Notes: generated by a model from the sequence alone, not told the origin. DNA of 64,000 nucleotides from Prostheceraeus crozeri (GCA_907163375.1 CAJQUW010003017.1:186001-250000); one strand, 5' to 3'; shown: positions 1 through 8,923, counted from the stretch's first letter. Translations and numbers: made by a program.

Positions 1-198
1 TTCTTTCCTCCTTACCTCAACACTGCCAAAGTCCTGTATGGTTATCATTGCTCGCTGTATGATAGTTACCAGCTGTATCTATTTTATCTCTTTCAAACCA
101 TTGATTTATAATGCATGCTTGTTACCGTTATTCAATAAATGTTACTATGAGAAGAGTTGTTGTTTTCATGCAATGGATGGGTTAGATAAAGGGCGATC

Positions 199-604
199 AT
201 GTCTTTCTCAAACGACTGCGGAACATTACGTTTTCATAGGCAAAGTTTAAAAGGAGCTGTTCAAGATTATGTGATAAATTTTCATAAAGATGAGACCGAC
301 ATCGAAGCAGTGGTCGATGATGCTAGCACTCTATTTCTAGAATTAATGAATACATTCTCTGATAGCATTATCATGGCGCGATTAGTTGCGAAAATTAAGT
401 TTAGTCATTTTGGAAAGGAAGAGGTGGAAAGTCGCTCTTTCCATTTTGCTTCTTACTCAATGGAAGTGGTAGATCACCCCAAGAATTTTTTAAAAGGCAT
501 ATGATAAAAATTGCTGAACGTCTTAACGCATTTAACCATCATGGTAGCAGTCTAGTGATTGAAGCGATTTCAGATATTCACATTCAACTTTCCATAAAGA
601 AAAA
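199..604 (+). pseudogene. PolB N-terminal-domain-like small protein region
   Basis: The translated region resembles the stretch preceding the exonuclease domain in this element's own PolB (near 13.7-14.0 kb on the minus strand). A basic F-x-x-K-rich helix is followed by an F-H-(I/F) strand, a VVD turn, a long amphipathic helix and a final strand ending in I-x-L. This is my reading by eye, not an alignment score. The gene is broken. It is the first recognisable gene from the left and reads toward the membrane-protein gene. It could be a free-standing paralogue of the PolB N-terminal region or a piece of an older duplicated PolB; I cannot tell which. Confidence 0.35.
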
Positions 605-610
605 TTGAAA

Positions 611-976
611 ATGCAGTGGTACTTGATTGTAGCACAACTGGTTTTCGAGCTATGTCTGCTCACTCTCGAAGTATATTCCTTCTGTACATGCGTCTATTAT
701 TTAGAAAAGGCTAGCAAATTCATATCTTCAAAAAGACTTGCTATAGACATCAGTAACGGTGAAACTATGTGTTGCGATGTATGTAAGCGAAAGGATGGAA
801 ATGAAAAGCGCATCTTCAAGAGATGTAAGCATGCTTTTGTCAACGCTGTTTCATACGTAATTGCATTCAACTTTGCCAATGTAACCACTGTGATATTGCT
901 CATTTCGAGTGTCACTTATGTCGCAATAGTTAGTACCTATGCAAATGTGGTAAAGATAGGTTTTAGCAAAGACTAA
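611..976 (+). CDS. small membrane protein of element 1
   Basis: About 121 residues starting at the ATG that gives MQWYLIV. Two hydrophobic stretches (about residues 3-30 and 83-112) look like membrane helices. Between them lies a short polar segment with a C-C-D-V-C cluster and several lysines and arginines. I do not recognise the family. It sits head to tail with the basic core-like gene that starts eight bases downstream, so the two are probably co-transcribed. Element 2 also has a two-helix membrane protein, but I see no sequence similarity. Function unknown; a virion-membrane or entry role would be a guess. Confidence 0.5.
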   Translation: MQWYLIVAQLVFELCLLTLEVYSFCTCVYYLEKASKFISSKRLAIDISNGETMCCDVCKRKDGNEKRIFKRCKHAFVNAVSYVIAFNFANVTTVILLISSVTYVAIVSTYANVVKIGFSKD

Positions 977-984
977 CACGGAAA

Positions 985-1341
985 ATGGCGAAACGTAAAA
1001 TGGCGAAACGTAAAAGTCAAAAGTTTTCTTCAGCCATTCAAGCTCTCCGACGAATGAAAGCAAATCAGCGATACAATGCTATACGACATGCTAACGATAA
1101 ATTCATTTGTGAAATTATTTCTCATGTGAGGAAGTTGAGGACGAAGAAATTAGCGCCAAAACAACGAAAGTTACTTAAGCGATATGCTACGAAATTGCGT
1201 TTCATCTCCAATCCTAAAGTCACCCTTCAAAGAAAGAGGAAAACTCTAACACAAAAGGGCGGTTTCCTTTCAGCAATACTTCCAATGATAGCTCCTGCCG
1301 TGGGCAACCTATTGGGTAATATCTTTGGCTCTAAGCGTTAA
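985..1341 (+). CDS. basic core-like protein (adenovirus pX-like)
   Basis: A 118-residue, strongly basic protein that starts with repeated MAKRK. Lysine and arginine dominate the first 90 residues. The C-terminal third is a glycine-flanked hydrophobic helix containing GGFLSAILPMIAPAVG and ends in basic residues. A basic body followed by a GGF(L/I)-type hydrophobic helix is the arrangement seen in small virion proteins of Polintons and adintoviruses that are compared with adenovirus core protein pX/mu. The assignment is by architecture, not by strong sequence identity. It lies directly upstream of the packaging ATPase, in keeping with a DNA-condensing virion role. Element 2 has an analogous region at 32557-33034. 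Confidence 0.5.
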   Translation: MAKRKMAKRKSQKFSSAIQALRRMKANQRYNAIRHANDKFICEIISHVRKLRTKKLAPKQRKLLKRYATKLRFISNPKVTLQRKRKTLTQKGGFLSAILPMIAPAVGNLLGNIFGSKR

Positions 1342-1372
1342 TTATGCAAATGTTGAATCTCAAAGTGATAAA

Positions 1373-1960
1373 ATGGATTTCAGACTTCAATGTGATAAAG
1401 TTCTGACTGTATCAGGTCCATCTCATGCAGGTAAAACTGTTTTCACGCTGAATTTATTGGATAAAAGAAGGGAGTTGTTTAAGGAACCTATCAATCGAGT
1501 GATTTGGTGTTATGGTATTTATCAACCGTCGCTGTTTCAGGAATTGCAAAGTCGCAACTTTATTCGACATGAAGGAATTATTCCAGTGGATAAACTTCAG
1601 TCTAATGATGTTGTTGTATTGGATGATTTATTAAAAGAAAGTAAGAATTCAAAAGATGTTACAGATATGTTCACTCGCGCAGCACACCATAAAAGGTGCT
1701 TTATCATCTATATCACACAAAATTTGTTTCCTGATGGAAAAGAAGCTCGTACACGAAACCTGAATACACACTATTATGCTATTTTCAAGAATCCGCGAGA
1801 TAAAAGTCAATTTGAAATTTTAGCGCGACAAGTTGCACCCAGAGGATCAAAAGCCTTAATTGAAATTTTTCAAGCAGCTACTGAAAAACCATACGGTTAC
1901 TTATTCATTGACTTTACGCAAGAGTGTCCGAAGAATTTAGATTTCGAAGTGATATTTTGA
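1373..1960 (+). CDS. DNA-packaging ATPase (A32/HerA-FtsK-like)
   Basis: About 195 residues from the ATG giving MDFRLQC. The Walker A motif is SGPSHAGKTVF near residues 14-24 and the Walker B motif is VVVLDDLL near residue 85. A hydrophobic strand with an ITQN sensor-like motif follows. This is the Polinton genome-packaging ATPase, which drives DNA into the capsid. The open frame extends upstream without an ATG; the chosen ATG fits the family, where Walker A lies close to the N-terminus. The gene looks whole. It overlaps nothing, follows the pX-like gene and precedes the Cys-tailed protein by 25 bases. The element 2 homologue is at 42292-43059. Confidence 0.88.
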   Translation: MDFRLQCDKVLTVSGPSHAGKTVFTLNLLDKRRELFKEPINRVIWCYGIYQPSLFQELQSRNFIRHEGIIPVDKLQSNDVVVLDDLLKESKNSKDVTDMFTRAAHHKRCFIIYITQNLFPDGKEARTRNLNTHYYAIFKNPRDKSQFEILARQVAPRGSKALIEIFQAATEKPYGYLFIDFTQECPKNLDFEVIF

Positions 1961-1985
1961 AAACTCCCATGATTATCTACAAACT

Positions 1986-2894
1986 ATGAGTTCTTATTCT
2001 CGCATGATTGTTATTCCTCAGGATGAATATGTACAATTGACTGCCATGCAGCAAGTAAAGCAACCTCTTGCAAATCAAATGTATAGGAAAGAAATAGATT
2101 ATCAGCAAAATGTTCACATCAAAGATCCACATCGTGCTGTATTATTACAATCGGAAACTGTTGAGCAATTGAAAAACTTGAAGAATAAGATGCGTGACTC
2201 TGTATCGACTGCCACACCTTTAGCATCTCGCGCACATGCCATATCTCTTTTCAATAGTATTGAACCCCATCTCAATGTAAATGATAGAGGAGAAATCATT
2301 ACAGATGAAAATAAAGTGATTGATGCTTCACGTTATGAAGACTTGATTCAGTATGCGACACGTAGAAAGCGCCGTCAGGGCTATGTTCCACCTGGTTGGT
2401 CATACTTTCTTAAACTATTGAAAAAGCATAATGTACCAAAATTTGCTTTGAATAATGAGACATTGAAAGAACTTGATTCAACAGTGGCTACTGCTCCAAT
2501 GCTTCAGACGATGAAAATGCCAACAAATTGGTTTAAGACGTCACCTGCTACATCCCCTCCCACACTCACTAAGCAAACAAGAGGAAGAACTCGACGTAGA
2601 TCTACATCACCACTAAAACTAGTAAAAGGAAAACGTAAAACAGCTCCTCCAGGAAATACATGTTCTCAGACTATTAATATGAAGCAGATGTGTTGCTTGC
2701 CATGTAATGAGCCGCCAGAGGTGAATGTCGTTGTCACTTGCACTTGCTGCGCCAGCTCTCACAATGAAACCCCTAAGCAATGTGAACACGATCGCAAAAC
2801 CGCTAAAGCTAAATGCTGCAGTTGTTGTAAATGTAGAAAGGCAAGAAAACAAAAAGATGAGAAGGAGGAAAAAGAGTCAGTCGTCATCGACTGA
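1986..2894 (+). CDS. conserved Polinton protein with cysteine-rich tail
   Basis: 302 residues. The central part (about residues 85-145) contains a DRGEIITD turn, then VI-x-x-S and DLIQYATRRKRRQG. This is the pattern of a widespread uncharacterised Polinton protein whose element 2 relative lies at 44095-44919. Residues 195-225 are basic (RGRTRRRSTSP). The last 75 residues are unusual: at least sixteen cysteines in CC, CxxC and CxC groups with a highly charged KQKDEKEEKES ending, suggesting a metal-binding tail. I see no such tail in the element 2 relative. The role is unknown; its position between the ATPase and the integrase suggests a virion or packaging function. Confidence 0.6.
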   Translation: MSSYSRMIVIPQDEYVQLTAMQQVKQPLANQMYRKEIDYQQNVHIKDPHRAVLLQSETVEQLKNLKNKMRDSVSTATPLASRAHAISLFNSIEPHLNVNDRGEIITDENKVIDASRYEDLIQYATRRKRRQGYVPPGWSYFLKLLKKHNVPKFALNNETLKELDSTVATAPMLQTMKMPTNWFKTSPATSPPTLTKQTRGRTRRRSTSPLKLVKGKRKTAPPGNTCSQTINMKQMCCLPCNEPPEVNVVVTCTCCASSHNETPKQCEHDRKTAKAKCCSCCKCRKARKQKDEKEEKESVVID

Positions 2895-2898
2895 ACGT

Positions 2899-3944
2899 TT
2901 GAAGTCAATCTATTATGATGTAAAACATCCGGCAGGATTTGCATCTATCAAGAAATTATCAAAGCGAGTGGTCTTCCACAATCACAAGTGAAACGATGGT
3001 TAAAGGGTCAGGCTAACTATACACTCCACAAACAAGCGAAAAAGAAGTACCGCACCCGCCATTATATTGTTCATGACATCGATGAACAGTGGCAAGCAGA
3101 TTTGTGTGATGTTGCCTCCATTTCAAAACATAACTCGGGCAATAATTTTATTTTAACCGTCATTGATATTTTCTCGCGTTATGCGTGGGCTCAACCTTTA
3201 AAAACTAAAGAAGGGAAAGGAGTAGCAAAAGCATTCCAAACAATTTTTCGAGAAGGTCGCATTCCAAAAAGAATTCAGAGTGATCAAGGAAAAGAGTTTG
3301 AAAATCAGCATGTGAGAAGATTATTTGAGAGGCATGACATTGAGTTGTTTAGTGTAAAGAGTGCTTATAAAGCTGCACTCGTTGAACGTTTTAATCGCAC
3401 ATTAAAAATTCGCTTGTGGCGACATTTTACTGCCAACTTGACACAAAATTGGACAAAGGTTCTACAAGATACACTCCATGCCTACAATCACTCTATCCAT
3501 CGTTCTATGGGACTCAGACCAGTAGATGTAAATGCTGACAATGTAGATAAAGTGCGCGAATCATTCCAACGTAAACGCACTCATGTGAAAAGTGATGTGA
3601 AAATTGGTGATAAAGTTCGTATCTCAAAAGTGAAAAGTGTTTTTGCTAAAGGGTACCTCCCGAATTGGACAGAGGAGGTATTTACAGTATCAAGGATTAA
3701 TCAAAAAGATTCTCCGACCACCTACAAGTTGAAAGATTACGATAATGAAGAAATTGAGGGTAGCTTTTACCGCGATGAGATTGAGGTAGTCACTGAAAGT
3801 GAAACATATTTGGTAGAGAAAATCATTCGATGTAAAAAACGACAAGGTGAAGAATGGTGTCTTGTTAAATGGACTGGTTATCCTTCAAGTATGAACTCTT
3901 GGATGCGTCGTGCCGACATCTTTCATCTAAGTGATCGACAGTGA
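2899..3944 (+). pseudogene. Polinton integrase with C-terminal chromodomain
   Basis: Retroviral-type (rve) integrase. The DDE residues are visible in QWQADLCDV (first D), IQSDQGKEF (second D) and ALVERFNRT (E). The region upstream carries the characteristic IYYDVKHPAGF start of Polinton integrases. After the catalytic core comes an SH3-like segment (KIGDKVRI, then KGYLPNWTEE). A chromodomain follows with YLVEKI, WCLVKWTGY and SSMNSWMRRADI. Integrase joins element ends to host DNA with a 6-bp duplication; the chromodomain may steer it to particular chromatin. The gene is broken. Element 2 has an integrase without a chromodomain and with a different N-terminal fusion. Confidence 0.88.
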
Positions 3945-3985
3945 TTCATGCAAAGTTGTAACTAACAATGTTTAGGGTTTGAGCT

Positions 3986-4441
3986 ATGAATCCAACTGCC
4001 TCATTTTATTCACGACCCTCCTATGTAAGTGGTGGAGGACAAATTTACATCGGCGCTCGCCGCCAACGTGGAGGTAGCATACTTGGTGCACTGAAATCTG
4101 TTGTAGCACCTCTCATATCCAATGTCGGAAGATCTTTAAAACGAAATGTTTTAAGTAATGCCGTTGGCTTTGCTGGTGATGTTGCTAGTGATCTTTCCAG
4201 AGGTAGAAGTTTTAAGAGCAGTTTGTTGAATCGTGGGAAGGAACGCGGTTTAAAAACATTGAAGCAGACCATTGCTGGTGTTACTCAAGGAAAGAAATCA
4301 CCTAAACGAATGAAAAAAGGAAGGAGGAAACATCGCGGAGCTGGTAAGGTGCGATCTTCAGTCAAAAGGCATTCACGCAAACGTCGCAGAGACTCTAATC
4401 ATTCATCAGGCGCTAAACGACGACGCTGCCATAACTTCTAA
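3986..4441 (+). CDS. protein VI-like minor virion protein
   Basis: 151 residues. The N-terminus has a glycine-rich GGGQIYIGARRQRGGSILG motif followed by an amphipathic helix (ALKSVVAPLISNVG). This layout is typical of Polinton/adintovirus minor capsid proteins compared with adenovirus protein VI, whose N-terminal helix disrupts membranes. The last 50 residues are almost entirely basic (KKGRRKHRG, KRHSRKRRRD, KRRRC), which could bind DNA or act as nuclear import signals. It ends two bases before the major capsid start, so the two are surely co-expressed. Cleavage by the protease encoded downstream is expected from the family, but I did not find a proven site. The gene looks whole. Confidence 0.6.
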   Translation: MNPTASFYSRPSYVSGGGQIYIGARRQRGGSILGALKSVVAPLISNVGRSLKRNVLSNAVGFAGDVASDLSRGRSFKSSLLNRGKERGLKTLKQTIAGVTQGKKSPKRMKKGRRKHRGAGKVRSSVKRHSRKRRRDSNHSSGAKRRRCHNF

Positions 4442-4443
4442 TC

Positions 4444-5721
4444 ATGGAGTGTAAAACTTCCGGTTTTTGTTTGTTTGATCAACAAGCCATACAGACAGAT
4501 ATTCTTAGTTCAAGTATTGTAGATTATCATCCTCGAAAAGTTGAGAATGCTGGCCCCATTGAATTTGTTATTCCTGGTGGTAGTGATGACTACATAGATT
4601 TGAGTTATGCGATGGTTGATTTGAGGTTTAGAATTCAGCAAGCAGATGGAACTGCTATTGACGATACACATAAAGTTGGACTGAACAATTTACCATTGAC
4701 TACATTACTTCGCGATGTTTCTCTAACGATTGGAGAGCAGCAGGTGGAAGGTGGCCAAAGCGATTATCCCTATAAATCATATTTCAATCATGTATCACAG
4801 TTTCATCCAGCAGCACAAAAAAGTCATATGGAAGCCATGGGATGGTACAGAGATGAAGCAGGAAAATTTGATGTTGAAACAAACAGTGGCTTTGTAAAGC
4901 GATCTGCTATGATTAAAGATAGTAAAGTATGTCAGCTATATGGTCCGCTGAATTTAGACTTCTTTAGACAGTCAAAGTTTTTACTCTGTAATACCAGCAT
5001 GCGACTCAAGCTGACATTGAATAAGCCTGAATTTGCGCTGAATGCATTTTCTAAAGTTGACAATTTTAGAATTCATGTGGAAGATATTGCACTTTACATT
5101 CGTCGAGTAGTACCGAATCCAAGTGTCATTAGAGGGCATGCTGAAGGTCTTAACCGCCAAAATGCCATTTACCCCGTTCAGCATACGAAGCTTCTCACCT
5201 TTACAATTCCGAAAGATCAAAAGAGTTTCATGAAAGATGGCCTCTTTCCATCGGAAGCACCGAAGCTCCTCATGGTGGCAATGGTTGAAAATGATGCATT
5301 TAATGGTAATATAAAGAAGAATCCTTTCAATTTTAAACACAATCAGTTAAGTGAAATTGCTTTACGTGTAAATGGTGTGAGTCATTCTGGTTCACCCTAC
5401 AAACCAGATTTTGCTTCGGATCAATTTATGCGCAGTTATGTTGATTTTATGGATGTCTTTGGCTTTTATAATACGGATGACACCAACGGACTCACTATGA
5501 AAGAGTTTAAGAGTGGATATACTATTTATGCATTTGATTTGACTGCTGACAGCGATATTAGTGCACCCTATCGTCAAGCGAACGTGCCTAATAATATTCG
5601 TTTGGATTTTACGTTCAAAAGAAAACTACCTGAGACGATCAATGTATTAATTTATGCAGTCTTCGATTTAAATATTGAAAGTACAAAGTATCGTGACGTG
5701 ATTCTTCAGTATAATCGTTAA
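4444..5721 (+). CDS. major capsid protein (double jelly-roll, hexon-like)
   Basis: 425 residues, an uninterrupted frame. It has the composition and order of the metazoan Polinton capsid family often labelled F54H12.2-like. An early VIPGGSDDYIDLS segment is followed by VDLRFRIQ, then QVEGGQSDYPYKSYF. A second jelly roll ends with GYTIYAFDLTADSD and LDFTFKRKL. These proteins form the pseudo-hexagonal capsomers of the virion. The stop codon overlaps the ATG of the protease gene (TAATG), a compact viral arrangement. The gene looks whole, unlike its neighbours. Confidence 0.85.
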   Translation: MECKTSGFCLFDQQAIQTDILSSSIVDYHPRKVENAGPIEFVIPGGSDDYIDLSYAMVDLRFRIQQADGTAIDDTHKVGLNNLPLTTLLRDVSLTIGEQQVEGGQSDYPYKSYFNHVSQFHPAAQKSHMEAMGWYRDEAGKFDVETNSGFVKRSAMIKDSKVCQLYGPLNLDFFRQSKFLLCNTSMRLKLTLNKPEFALNAFSKVDNFRIHVEDIALYIRRVVPNPSVIRGHAEGLNRQNAIYPVQHTKLLTFTIPKDQKSFMKDGLFPSEAPKLLMVAMVENDAFNGNIKKNPFNFKHNQLSEIALRVNGVSHSGSPYKPDFASDQFMRSYVDFMDVFGFYNTDDTNGLTMKEFKSGYTIYAFDLTADSDISAPYRQANVPNNIRLDFTFKRKLPETINVLIYAVFDLNIESTKYRDVILQYNR

Positions 5722-6180
5722 TGAGTTGGTTGACTGCTGACGATATTAAGACTAAAGTACAGCGTAATGCAGATGAAGCGACGTTGAAAGCTTTCGATAA
5801 TGTATTCGCTCGATACCTTACCACCTGCAGTAAATCACTATCCCATCTTTATTGTGCTAAACACTCATTCGCAGAATTTAGGCGGTGAGCATTGGAAAGC
5901 GATCTTTATTGGAGAAGACCGACGTGGTGAACTATTTGACTCTCTTGCTCAACCTCCAAATATACCAACACAGCAGTGGTTGAGAAAACATACGCGTCAA
6001 TATCAGCGAAATGAACGCATACTACAACATCCACTTTCATCAACGTGTGGTGCTTTTGTTCTGTACTTCATCTTAAGACGTTTACATGTATCTCGATTTG
6101 CATCTGTTATTCAAAACTTTTCATGTAATCCATCCTCTAATGAAAAAATGATTTGTAAGTTCCATCATGATTTGAAATAA
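5721..6180 (+). pseudogene. adenain-like cysteine protease (maturation protease)
   Basis: The region contains the C5 peptidase triad in the usual order: His in GEHWKAIF, an acidic residue in ELFDSLAQPP and Cys in STCGAFVLYF. The start is the ATG overlapping the capsid stop and reads MSWLTADDIK. The enzyme cleaves capsid and core precursors during virion maturation. The gene is broken. A poly(A) signal AATAAA overlaps its end at 6176-6181, and a minus-strand AATAAA lies at 6206-6211. The capsid operon and the opposing TBP-like gene therefore converge on a shared termination zone. Element 2 carries an intact-looking homologue at its left end. Confidence 0.85.
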
Positions 6181-6211
6181 AAACATCATGTTGGAAAAAT
6201 TGTTTTTTATT
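6176..6211. terminator. back-to-back poly(A) signals between convergent genes
   Basis: AATAAA occurs on the + strand at 6176-6181, overlapping the protease stop, and on the minus strand at 6206-6211, just past the TBP-like stop. This is a compact bidirectional 3' end between the late-type + strand genes and the minus-strand transcription-factor genes. Confidence 0.6.
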
Positions 6212-6752
6212 TTACAATCCGCTGAGTACGTACATACTCGATGAGATAGTCTAGGATCACATTTGCTTGTACATGAGATTTTAGTCCAGTAATGATCACT
6301 TTACTATTATGAAAGATTGCCACATGCACAGGTAACCAACAACTAATGAGAGCTGCAGGAAAAAGTTCGGGTTCATATTACAAATTGTAACTGCTGGTAC
6401 GAATCTTCAAAACTGATACACTTTCACTCAATTGAGTAGAGATCACCATATTGTCCACAGTCAGATTCGACATCACACACCTCTCCCTCTTCCATATCCG
6501 ACGTAGTAGTCTCTGTAGCTCTAAGCGCATTGACTGCGCCGATGAATGAGAAAGGGCGCCGAGAATCTGTGCAGTCCCATTTGGGAAGAGTTGAAGATTC
6601 CGTGAATTGTTCATCTTCACCACTAACATTTGAGGACGGCCCGGGTAATACTTGCTGTTTGGAAGGTGTTGGTGTAATGTTGTGAGATCGATTTTGGGGT
6701 AGAGTTTGAAGCGACGGAAAATGTTGACGATGGTGTAGCGATGGCGCTTCAT
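6207..6752 (-). pseudogene. TATA-binding-protein-like (TBP fold) gene of element 1
   Basis: Both halves of the TBP saddle can be recognised. First repeat: KIDLTTLHQHLPNSKY, then YYPGRPQMLVVKM, LQLFPNGTAQILGALS and a helix rich in R and L. This mirrors the cellular pattern LDLKTI, Y-NPKRF, A-V-I-M-R and G-K-M-V-C-T-G. Second repeat: a VDNMVIS strand (cellular IQNMVGS), then the hallmark YEPELFP, a strand pair, KVIITGLK (cellular KVVLTGAK) and a closing helix. TBP places transcription machinery on TATA promoters. The start is the ATG giving MKRHRYTIV, 36 nt downstream of a TATAAAAG box at 6788-6795. The gene is broken. Two PC4-like genes lie directly upstream on the same strand. Confidence in the fold is high; a role in element transcription is inferred. 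Confidence 0.75.
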
Positions 6753-6787
6753 GATGAAAAAATGAGTAAATTGAGCGATGTACCTTC

Positions 6788-6795
6788 CTTTTATA
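6788..6795 (-). promoter_or_regulatory. TATA box of the TBP-like gene
   Basis: TATAAAAG on the minus strand, 36 nt before the TBP-like ATG. It lies within a stretch repeated in diverged form at about 7145-7180 (GTATA-AAGG versus GTATA-GAAG, both followed by ACATCGCTC), so the promoter appears to have been copied with the neighbouring gene module. Confidence 0.55.
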
Positions 6796-6801
6796 CTTTT
6801 C

Positions 6802-7074
6802 CTAACTACCTTGATGAAATGTGAAGTTAGTATGGAGTTGGGAATGATAGAGTTGAATTCGCCGTTTGTTGACGCGCAACCAGATGCGATTTCCAATACG
6901 TGAATGTCTTTTCATATAGAAGTATTTCAAATCCTTCACGATATGATGTAGAGATTGAAAATGACGATAAGATAAAGCAAACTCTCTTCTCACATTTCCA
7001 GTTGAATCTTTGAAATAGACGTTTCGATCATGACCCGTTTCAATACGTTGTAGGGAATCTAATTTCCAACTCAT
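6802..7074 (-). CDS. PC4-like small protein, copy A
   Basis: 90 residues. The order is RNVYFKDSTGN, a short link, FALSYRHFQSLHHIVKDLKYF, then RIGNRIWLRV and a last strand. The pattern VxFK, RxxxLS/T, x-x-Q/F-x-x-L, helix resembles the C-terminal domain of transcription coactivator PC4/p15, which binds single-stranded DNA; there K-x-G-I-S-L is followed by a helix. It is a clear paralogue of the next gene (7097-7453), with shared VYFK, a helix ending DLxYF and an IW/VWL strand. Both sit upstream of the TBP-like gene on the same strand. The PC4 assignment is tentative; other small viral DNA-binding proteins would fit. Confidence 0.45.
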   Translation of the reverse strand: MSWKLDSLQRIETGHDRNVYFKDSTGNVRREFALSYRHFQSLHHIVKDLKYFYMKRHSRIGNRIWLRVNKRRIQLYHSQLHTNFTFHQGS

Positions 7075-7096
7075 GGTGCGTGGTAGTCATGTCTGA

Positions 7097-7453
7097 TTAA
7101 GATTTGCATAGTAGGGCGATGAACTCACGACGAATAAATGTCATGATGGAGCGATGTATGCATCTTCTATACTTCTCCCAATTGTATTTGTGAAATGAGA
7201 AACAGTTTGCGGAATGAGAATGGCAGATTTGAATTTCATTTCTGTAATGTTGAAGCCAAACTTGATCACCCAAGGAGATGAATCTTAATGTTTCAAAATA
7301 TTCCAAATCCCTCATGATATCATTGAGGTTGACAAATTGTCGCCATGTTAATGTAATACCTCTTGATGTATGACCATGATAATTTTTGAAATATACGTTT
7401 CCATTACGATCAACTCTGATATATTGTAGAGAGTCCAAAATCCAAGTCTTCAT
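7097..7453 (-). CDS. PC4-like small protein, copy B
   Basis: 118 residues from the ATG giving MKTWILDSLQ. Core: GNVYFKNYHGHTSRGITLTW, then RQFVNLNDIMRDLEYF, a QVWLQHYR strand and a C-terminal helical tail longer than in copy A. The segment RGITLT-x-x-Q-F-x-x-L matches the PC4/p15 signature best. Copies A and B are tandem and same-strand, with promoter-like sequence repeated in front of each downstream gene, so they arose by local duplication. The pair plus the TBP-like gene makes a transcription-related block between capsid and penton genes. Function is inferred from fold resemblance only. Confidence 0.45.
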   Translation of the reverse strand: MKTWILDSLQYIRVDRNGNVYFKNYHGHTSRGITLTWRQFVNLNDIMRDLEYFETLRFISLGDQVWLQHYRNEIQICHSHSANCFSFHKYNWEKYRRCIHRSIMTFIRREFIALLCKS

Positions 7454-7488
7454 GATGTTATGCAAAGCCGGAGATCAGCAATACCAAA

Positions 7489-8884
7489 ATGTCGTTTTAT
7501 CATATTTTGCTTAGCAATGCGGCAGCAAATAGATTTGCTAGTAATCGAGCCGCACACTTTTCTACTCCCATTGATCATACACAACAGCTAAATGGAAAGT
7601 GGAAGTGGGTGTCACTCAACTTGTTCATAGCAACTGTGTCTATACTTTTGATCATGAGGTGATGACTATTAATATGAGGCGCACAGCTGCTTACCAATGT
7701 GAAAAGGGCTGTTGAGTATACATTCCACAGTGGCCAAAGACAGATCTCTTATTATGTAAAAAGTTTATATATGATTTCCTGAATAAAGCGTGTATACATA
7801 TTGTCCAATTTACTCCGCACAATAATGATCATAATTATGTACATCATGTAGTTGAGAAAGATTGGATTGTTGGTTTAAGTCCAAGTTTAAGAAATGATTT
7901 AGGTTACCTCGCTAGCGCCTTAACAAGCTATGATAATTATAACGTTAATTACCACCCAAGTGGTCATAAACAGTTAATATATCGAGAGGAAGCTTATTAT
8001 GTAGATCTTATCCCAAAAAATGAGAAGACGTTGGTGAAGAAGATTGTGATTAAGCCAAGAAAGACAAACATGACTCCTGAAACATTATTGAAGAAATTTA
8101 ATTATCTCCTTCGAGTTGATGGTAAACAAGTGGCAACATTGACTTATATCAAATCATCTAATCATATTGCAATAAGTAAATTAAATGATGATGATCTAGT
8201 ATTAGTTTGTTCCAAAGATTTTCATCAGTTCTTACGACATCGTTCTGCAGCTGTTCATGGAAAATCTGATATGCAACATTTACCATGTGAAAGGTCAAAT
8301 CAATTTGATACAGAATGGACCGTATCTTCATACAGAAAGTGTGTAGAGCCTTTAGGTGGTATCTTACATGAAACAAGAGTGTTGATGCCTCGCATTATTA
8401 CTTCAGTTAAATTGGTTGTAGATTATTTAAATGAAGTGATTAATGAGCAACATATTTCATTTTCTGAAAAAGAAGGTGTTTGTCTCTCACTATAAGTGGA
8501 AAAGGTATTGAACTAATTATGGATAAAACTCTAATGAACATTTTGGGTTTTGATCAAAATATCTTTAAAAGTGGTACTGTAACCAAAGCTAGCGCAGACA
8601 TGTCGCTATCGCGTCGTATTAACTATTTTCAGATATATTCCAATATTGGCGAAGATGTACGTGTGGGAGATGTTGAAGCTCCATTGCTAGCAATGATACT
8701 ATACCAGCCAAAAAGCTGCAGTATTTTATCTGAGCATACTTTCAAGAAAGTGCATTATACAAAGCTGAAATCAAACTACATCCCACAAATTGATATTGCC
8801 ATTTATGACGATGCTGGTGCGTTGATTCCTTTTCATAAAGATGCTGTGACAAGTATCACACTCCATTTCCGAATGAAGAGTTAA
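7489..8884 (+). pseudogene. penton-like/WEVGL-type structural protein region 1
   Basis: The N-terminal part begins MSFYHILLSNAAANRF with NRAAHFSTPI and LNGKWKWVSL. These match the typical start of Polinton structural proteins (YLxLxSNAS, PxNxxxxF, L-x-G-x-W-E-V). The C-terminal part has MNILGFDQNIF, a YFQIYSNI strand, VGDVEAPLLAMI and a final IDIAIYDDAGALIPFHK strand pair ending in LHF. This matches the penton-base-like minor capsid protein also found in element 2 (43230-44018). The middle is poorly conserved. The region is broken in several places. It probably formed the capsid vertex or a receptor-binding surface. Confidence 0.6.
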
Positions 8885-8923
8885 TGCAAAAGTATGCTAA
8901 TATATTTTTCCAATGTGAATAAC

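Noticed and set aside
2988-3944. LTR retrotransposon (Gypsy) from the integrase and chromodomain
   Set aside because: No reverse transcriptase, gag or LTRs nearby; capsid, packaging ATPase and PolB identify a Polinton.
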